Shown: piece by piece, positions 59,831-64,000 of the stretch
Numbering within the stretch: position 1 is the first letter of the stretch
Layout of the letters: every line of letters begins with the position of its first letter
Source: Limnanthes douglasii subsp. nivea
Taxonomy: Eukaryota > Streptophyta > Magnoliopsida > Brassicales > Limnanthaceae
DNA: 64,000 nt
Reading direction: 5' to 3'
Assembly: GCA_036936605.1 (NCBI GenBank)
Contig: JAUPFV010000001.1
Span: forward strand, 152,801,187-152,865,186
Notes under the pieces: model-generated
What the model was told of the DNA's origin: nothing
Databases searched by the model: none
What the model saw: the letters and a program-made list of their open reading frames with translations, nothing else
Program-made: the position numbers and the translations under genes

Positions 59831-60339
59831 CCAATGCTTAAAGTATGTTGTGAGAAACAATGTTAGAATGATAGGATTAATCCAAAAATGGCAAGAGAGT
59901 TATAAAACATCTTTGGCCCCAAAGTAGATCAAGGGGGTCGAGTCAAAGAAGGTACAACATTTAGTGGGGTCTTCCTTAGGCTCTGATCCCGTGGATGATC
60001 TCATGGAAACCCTTGGGTTTTTGGTCTCTTACGAAATTTTGAGGATCATGTCTATTTGGATGGGAAGATTCAAAAAATTGGCACAAAGTTATCTCAAGAA
60101 GTGAGAGAGAGTTTAATTCCTTTTTTCAATAAGGTTATATATGTTTTCATTGTGCACCAAAAACATAACAGGGGTGCCATCGGATATCATCTGTCACAGG
60201 TTGGCGATTCAAAGCAGTGTGCGTCCAATCATCCAAAAGATGAGATATTTTCCTCAAGAAAAGTCTTAGATTATCATGGCTGAGGTAGATCATTTATCTA
60301 AGGTTAGGCACATACAAGAATCATAATATCATTTATGGA

Positions 60340-60880
60340 CTGCCAACCCAGTTTTGGTAAAAATGAATAATGGTAAATGGCGGATGTGTGTAGATTTTAT
60401 TGATTCAGATGTAGCATGTCGAGAAGATTCTTCCCCAATTCCACAAATAGATGAGTTAATGGATTCTAATTGAGGTAACCGACTACCTTCATTTATGGAC
60501 GCATATGTTGGTTACAGTCAAATCCAAATGGATCAAAATGACCAAAAACATGCTTTGTTCATCACTGAAAGATGCTTGAACTGTTATAAGGTTATGCCCT
60601 TTGGGTCAAAAAATATTGGGGCAACTTATGAACTTTTGGTAAACAAAACTTTTAAGGCTCAAATCAGAGTTAATGTTGAAGTATACATCGATGATATTCT
60701 AGTCAAAAGCATAAGGGTTGAGAACCACTTTAAGGATTTAGTGGAAATTTTTGCCAACCTCACAAAGATAAATTTGAAGCTAAATCCATAGAAGTGCACA
60801 GACAGGGTTTGATCTGGAAAATTCCTTGGGTATATAGTTAGTATAGATGAAATAAATTCTCATCATATACAGTTAAATTC
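60340..60880 (+). pseudogene. Reverse transcriptase of element 4
   Basis: Motifs in order: NGKWRMCVDFIDSDVACRED (about 60368-60430), FMDAYVGYSQIQMDQNDQKH, YKVMPFGSKNIGATYELLVN, the catalytic VEVYIDDILVKS (about 60679-60715), NLKLNP and GKFLGYIVS. Unlike in element 3, the YIDD box is intact. The frame is open over 60495-60791 but stops at 60789 (NP followed by TAG) and has a stop before RLPSFMDAY, so it is not functional. Confidence 0.88.
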
Positions 60881-61019
60881 CTCTAGCACTAGGCACCACC
60901 TGAACGATCAAAGAAGTACATATTTTGACAGGGAGATTGACAACTTTAAATATATTTATATCTTGATTATATAGACAAGTGTGCTCATTTTTTTCAAGTG
61001 TTGAGGCAATAACATTTTT

Positions 61020-61429
61020 TTAACAACACCCAAGAGTGTTCTGAAGCGTTTAACCAAATAAAAGAATATATATCTTTGTCATAAATCTTGATAAAGCCTA
61101 ATCGGGAGGATGGGGATTATGATTCTATATAGTAATGTCGGATTATGTTGTTACTGTTGTTTTGATTCGAGAAGAAAGTAACGGCCTAAGACCTGTTTAC
61201 TATGTCTGTAAAAGTCTTTTGGATGTGGAAAAGAGGTATTTGAAATTAGAAGAGTTAGCCTTCGCTCTGGTTAAGGCTACTAAAAAATGAGACCGTATTT
61301 GCATACTCATTCTATAATTGTACGAACGTCTTTTCCACTTAAAGGTATGTTACAAAGGCCTAATGCGTCGGGAAGAATGACTTAATTGTCAGTTGAATTA
61401 GGATATTTTTACATTGAGTTTGAGCATGA
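61020..61429 (+). pseudogene. RNase H of element 4 (broken)
   Basis: Readable pieces are NTQECSEAFNQIKEYISLS and ILIKPNRED, then PVYYVCKSLLDVEKRYLKLE, ELAFALVKATKK and SVELGYFYIEFEHES. Several frames are needed, so it is inactive. It ends where a foreign segment of about 600 bp begins. Confidence 0.7.
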
Positions 61430-62030
61430 ATCATGTGTCAGTGACCTCGAATATTGCTATCTGAATCGAATCTAAAGCATATATGTGATACAGAGAAGTT
61501 CCAGGTGAAGCTCCAGCTGGATCGTCGGAACTCCCTGCTTGTTCGAAGTAAAGAAGAAGATTCTCACTTGCTACTAACTCAAATTAGCTCGTGTATTTTC
61601 TTGTGTTCAAATCTCTAACTCTGTGAAACTATAAATTAGCTTCTCAGTAGCGAGAGCCATATAAGAAGTTCCTCCAGTACCTTGAAAATCTTCATCTGCC
61701 TTGAGACTAAATGGTTGTTTGAAGTCGAGATCTTTTTTGTTGATTAGAATCAATTATGACTATAACAACTTGTCTTTCGCTCCTAGTAAAACTTTGAAGT
61801 GACATTGCCCCTCCCTGGAGTACACATCCAATTTGAGAATGGAAGCCACTTAGAGCTGCTCGAGTTAGAGACCAAAATGATTTAGGGTTCTCGACTTAAC
61901 TCCTGAGGTTATAACTCAAACTGGTTCTAACTTTGTAAAGGGTTTATTCGGGCCCATATAATATTTCTTGTAAGGCTTGGCTTGGGCCACCTTATTTCCT
62001 ATTAATAAAAGTCTAAGTGCATTAAAAAAA
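61430..62030 (+). mobile_element. About 600-bp insertion with poly(A) end, probably retroposed transcript
   Basis: The element 4 reading leaves the Tat pattern after FEHES (about 61429) and resumes with QALADLLVEFHYELSDM directly after ttaaaaaaacg at 62021-62032. The inserted stretch is richer in GC than its surroundings and resembles no pol domain. It ends with AATAAA at 62004-62009 and then a short A run at 62024-62030, the layout of a polyadenylated mRNA copied back into DNA. No long ORF, tRNA-like head or convincing target duplication is visible. The source is unknown. Confidence 0.55.
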
Positions 62031-62520
62031 CGCAAGCCTTAGCAGATTTATTAGTTGAATTTCATTATGAATTATCAGATATGGAGATAGATAAATAAAA
62101 CTTTGAGACATAATGGAAAGTCCTAACATATGCAGGTTCAAGTGCATCAGGATATGGGGCAGTGGTGTCGTTGGTCTCTCAAGATGGTATTGCAATGTAT
62201 CAAGCTATCCGTTTTGGATTTCAAGCATCGAATAATGAGACAGAGTATGAAGCCGCTTTGGCAGTGTTAAACTTGCTCAGATATGTGGGGCTAAAAAAGT
62301 TAGGCTAGTAAACGACTCGCAACTTCTTACAAATCATGTATGTGGCTAATCTGAGGCTACAAAAGATCATTCAGTGAAATATTTGAGAGCGTTAAAGTCC
62401 TTAACATTAGTCTTCGAAAGCGTTAGGTATGAATGTTGATAGGGCAAGAAATTATGTGGCTGATTCTCTAGCTATTGCTTCATATTCTGAAGAGCATCTT
62501 TGGATTATCACACAATAAAT
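62031..62520 (+). pseudogene. Second (archaeal-type) RNase H of element 4
   Basis: Reads ALADLLVEFHYELSDMEIDK, then LTYAGSSASGYGAVVSLVSQ, then YQAIRFGFQASNNETEYEAA and LAVLNL. The NNETEYEAAL block is the most conserved part of this Tat-specific domain. The first Asp of the DGSS motif reads Ala (YAGSSA). A frame change follows near 62290. Confidence 0.8.
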
Positions 62521-62639
62521 TCTTTAAATTATAAATGGGTCCGAGCAGGTAGAAGGAACAGTCGAAAATTTTCAAATTTCTACAACTACCGAAAACGATT
62601 GGAGGAATGAAATCAAATAATTTCTTATAAATGATATTT

Positions 62640-63790
62640 TTCCTATTGATAAAGTAATGAAAATGAGAGTACGGTTCAAGGCATATGGCTACATGGTACT
62701 CATAGATATCTTGTACACAAAATCTTTTAGCAGATCTTTCCTTTGATGCTTTAGAGAAAATGAATCACAAATGATATTATCTGAATTACATGACGTGGAA
62801 GGGTCTGCACATTGTGGGTATAAAACTTTGATACGAAGAGTTCTTTTGGTAGGATTATATTGGCTCACAATCTCTTTGGGCGCCAAGGAATTAATTAAGA
62901 AATTTGATATTGTCCAAAGATTTGCTAACACAATTGATGCACCAGGGGTACCTCTTGAGTCAATATATGAGCCGTTATTTTTTTACGAATGAAAAATTGA
63001 TCTAGTCATGGATTTACCGATGGCATCTAGGGATCGATAGACGATCATTTTCGCGGTAGACCATTTCTCTAAGTCGGTTGAAGTTGAACCATTGGGAGGT
63101 ACCAAAGCTAAAGACGTTATCAGGTTCATCGTTTCTAATACTCGTTGTCATTTTGGTGTTATGAGAAGAATCACGATGGATAACGGGCCATAGTTCGACA
63201 ATAAAGAAATTAACGTTTTTGTTCTTCTATGGGATACAACAATGCTTCTCAGCACATTTCTATCCAAAAGAAAACGGTCAAGTTGAGGTAACTAATCGGG
63301 AAATTCTTGATAGGCTCAAAAAGAACTTGGAAGGCAATGCGGTCAAATGATCAAATTATCAACAAGAAGTTTTGTGGGCATACAGAACTCCATTCGCGTT
63401 AGTCTATGGGATGGATGTGGTTGTACCGTTCGAATTAATTTTTTCTCTCATATATAATTAGTGAATATTCCTAAGAGGCCAACGATAAGCGAAAACGTAC
63501 AGATGCATACTTAAATGGAAAAAAAACGCAATTGAATTATTTGCGTTACCAAAATCTAATGAGAAGCTCGTATGCTTCCAAGGTTAGACGACAGGAGTTC
63601 AGAGTAACAGACAAGATTCCGAGGAAGGTATTTCTGCATATAAAAGAAAAACATCTTAGCAAGTTAGGACCTAATCGGGAGGGTCCGTACATGGTAACTG
63701 AGAAGGTGAAGTCGGGGATATATCAACTTAAAGATAAAGAATGAAGAAATCTTCATCATCTGTGGAATATTGAACATCTTAAATTATATT
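62640..63790 (+). pseudogene. Integrase of element 4 (broken)
   Basis: The zinc-binding part (62771-62992) reads HCGYKTLIRRVLLVGLYWLT and then IVQRFANTIDAPG; the two Cys of the usual CxxCQRFA are missing. The core reads VMDLPMASRDR, a stop, IIFAVDHFSKSVEVEPLGG and ITMDNGP followed by a stop where Gln would stand. The C-terminal part (63532-63744) reads RVTDKIPRKVFLHIKEKHLS and GPNREGPYMV. WNIEHLKLYF closes the protein near 63755-63795. Confidence 0.85.
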
Positions 63791-63792
63791 TT

Positions 63793-63940
63793 GGATCTTA
63801 AAGGTCTTTTAACGAACGTTGATCAATAATATCTATCTTTTGGACCGGAAGGGTCTTCTAAAAAAAGTTGGTCAATGGATCTTATTATAGGGCCATGAGG
63901 GTTTTCTAATAGAAGTCGATGAATAACAATATTTTGATAA
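63793..63940. repeat. Diverged 49-bp tandem repeat (3 units) after INT
   Basis: Units begin at about 63793 (ggatcttaaaggtctttt), 63842 (ggaccggaagggtcttct) and 63890 (gggccatgagggttttct). They share the pattern of a G-rich start, ctaa, and a gttgatcaat-like end. The array lies straight after the INT stop, as the 50-bp array does in element 3. Confidence 0.75.
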
Positions 63941-64000
63941 GAAATTTTTTATGGAAAAGAATTAAATGAAGAACACTTCTATTCATAAAAGTTTCTATAG

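Larger units (their letters stand above)
47284..64000 (+). mobile_element. Tat-lineage Ty3 element (element 4), split by element 3
   Basis: A plus-strand element whose gag (47379-48569) is interrupted at 48575-58769 by element 3. It continues at 58775 with the rest of gag, then PR, RT, RH, aRH and INT to 63800. The 3' LTR lies beyond the window. The joined order is normal for the Tat lineage, and the two halves are collinear once element 3 and one copy of its 5-bp duplication are removed. An extra insertion of about 600 bp lies between RH and aRH. All modules carry stops, so it is inactive. Confidence 0.85.

Overview
This is AT-rich nuclear DNA from a flowering plant, most likely a eudicot; I cannot name the species. 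The evidence is Ty3-type LTR retrotransposons of the plant Tat lineage (pol with a second, archaeal-type RNase H), plant L1-type LINEs carrying an RNase H, a tRNA-derived SINE, a plant hAT transposase gene, a plant-mobile-domain relic and one gene in several exons that looks like a heat-shock-factor-binding protein (HSBP). There are no bacterial operons, rRNA genes, CRISPR arrays or intact tRNA genes. Almost all of the window is broken mobile DNA. Most short open frames are accidental or lie antisense to element remnants.

Layout. 0.5-4.3 kb: minus-strand LINE remnant (endonuclease end, reverse transcriptase, RNase H) holding a SINE with a perfect 17-bp target duplication. 4.3-10.3 kb: plus-strand Tat pol relic (element 1) followed by an antisense coiled-coil ORF remnant. 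12.2-18.7 kb: a second plus-strand Tat relic (element 2). Its 3' part was then duplicated in tandem (copies A, B and C, 18.3-28.7 kb) together with an antisense ORF of unknown function. Copy B also carries a 315-bp MITE, for which copy C shows the empty site, and a 24-27-bp minisatellite region that C lacks.

28.7-34.7 kb: AT-rich spacer with two (AT)n tracts and a plant-mobile-domain relic. 34.7-37.5 kb: hAT transposon with a recognisable but inactivated transposase gene and a GC-rich 3' end. 38.9-41.0 kb: HSBP-like gene on the minus strand, with a candidate inverted-repeat element about 100 bp upstream of its start codon. 42.5-43.5 kb: 5'-truncated LINE with a 13-bp target duplication. 43.6-46.2 kb: spacer.

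47.1-64.0 kb: a plus-strand Tat element (element 4) split in its gag region by a complete, oppositely oriented Tat element of 10,195 bp (element 3). Element 3 has two LTRs, an ACACA target duplication, a primer site, gag-PR-RT-RH-aRH-INT in order, and a 2.7-kb ORF on the opposite strand between INT and its 3' LTR.

Working together: gag, PR, RT, RNase H, aRH and INT would once have formed single polyproteins driving retrotransposition, but every copy here is decayed. The only candidate for an ordinary host gene is the HSBP-like locus, and its central coding part is not visible. I saw no clearly new biological system. The best lead is the antisense ORF family next to integrase, which shares a recognisable C-terminal motif between elements 1 and 3.
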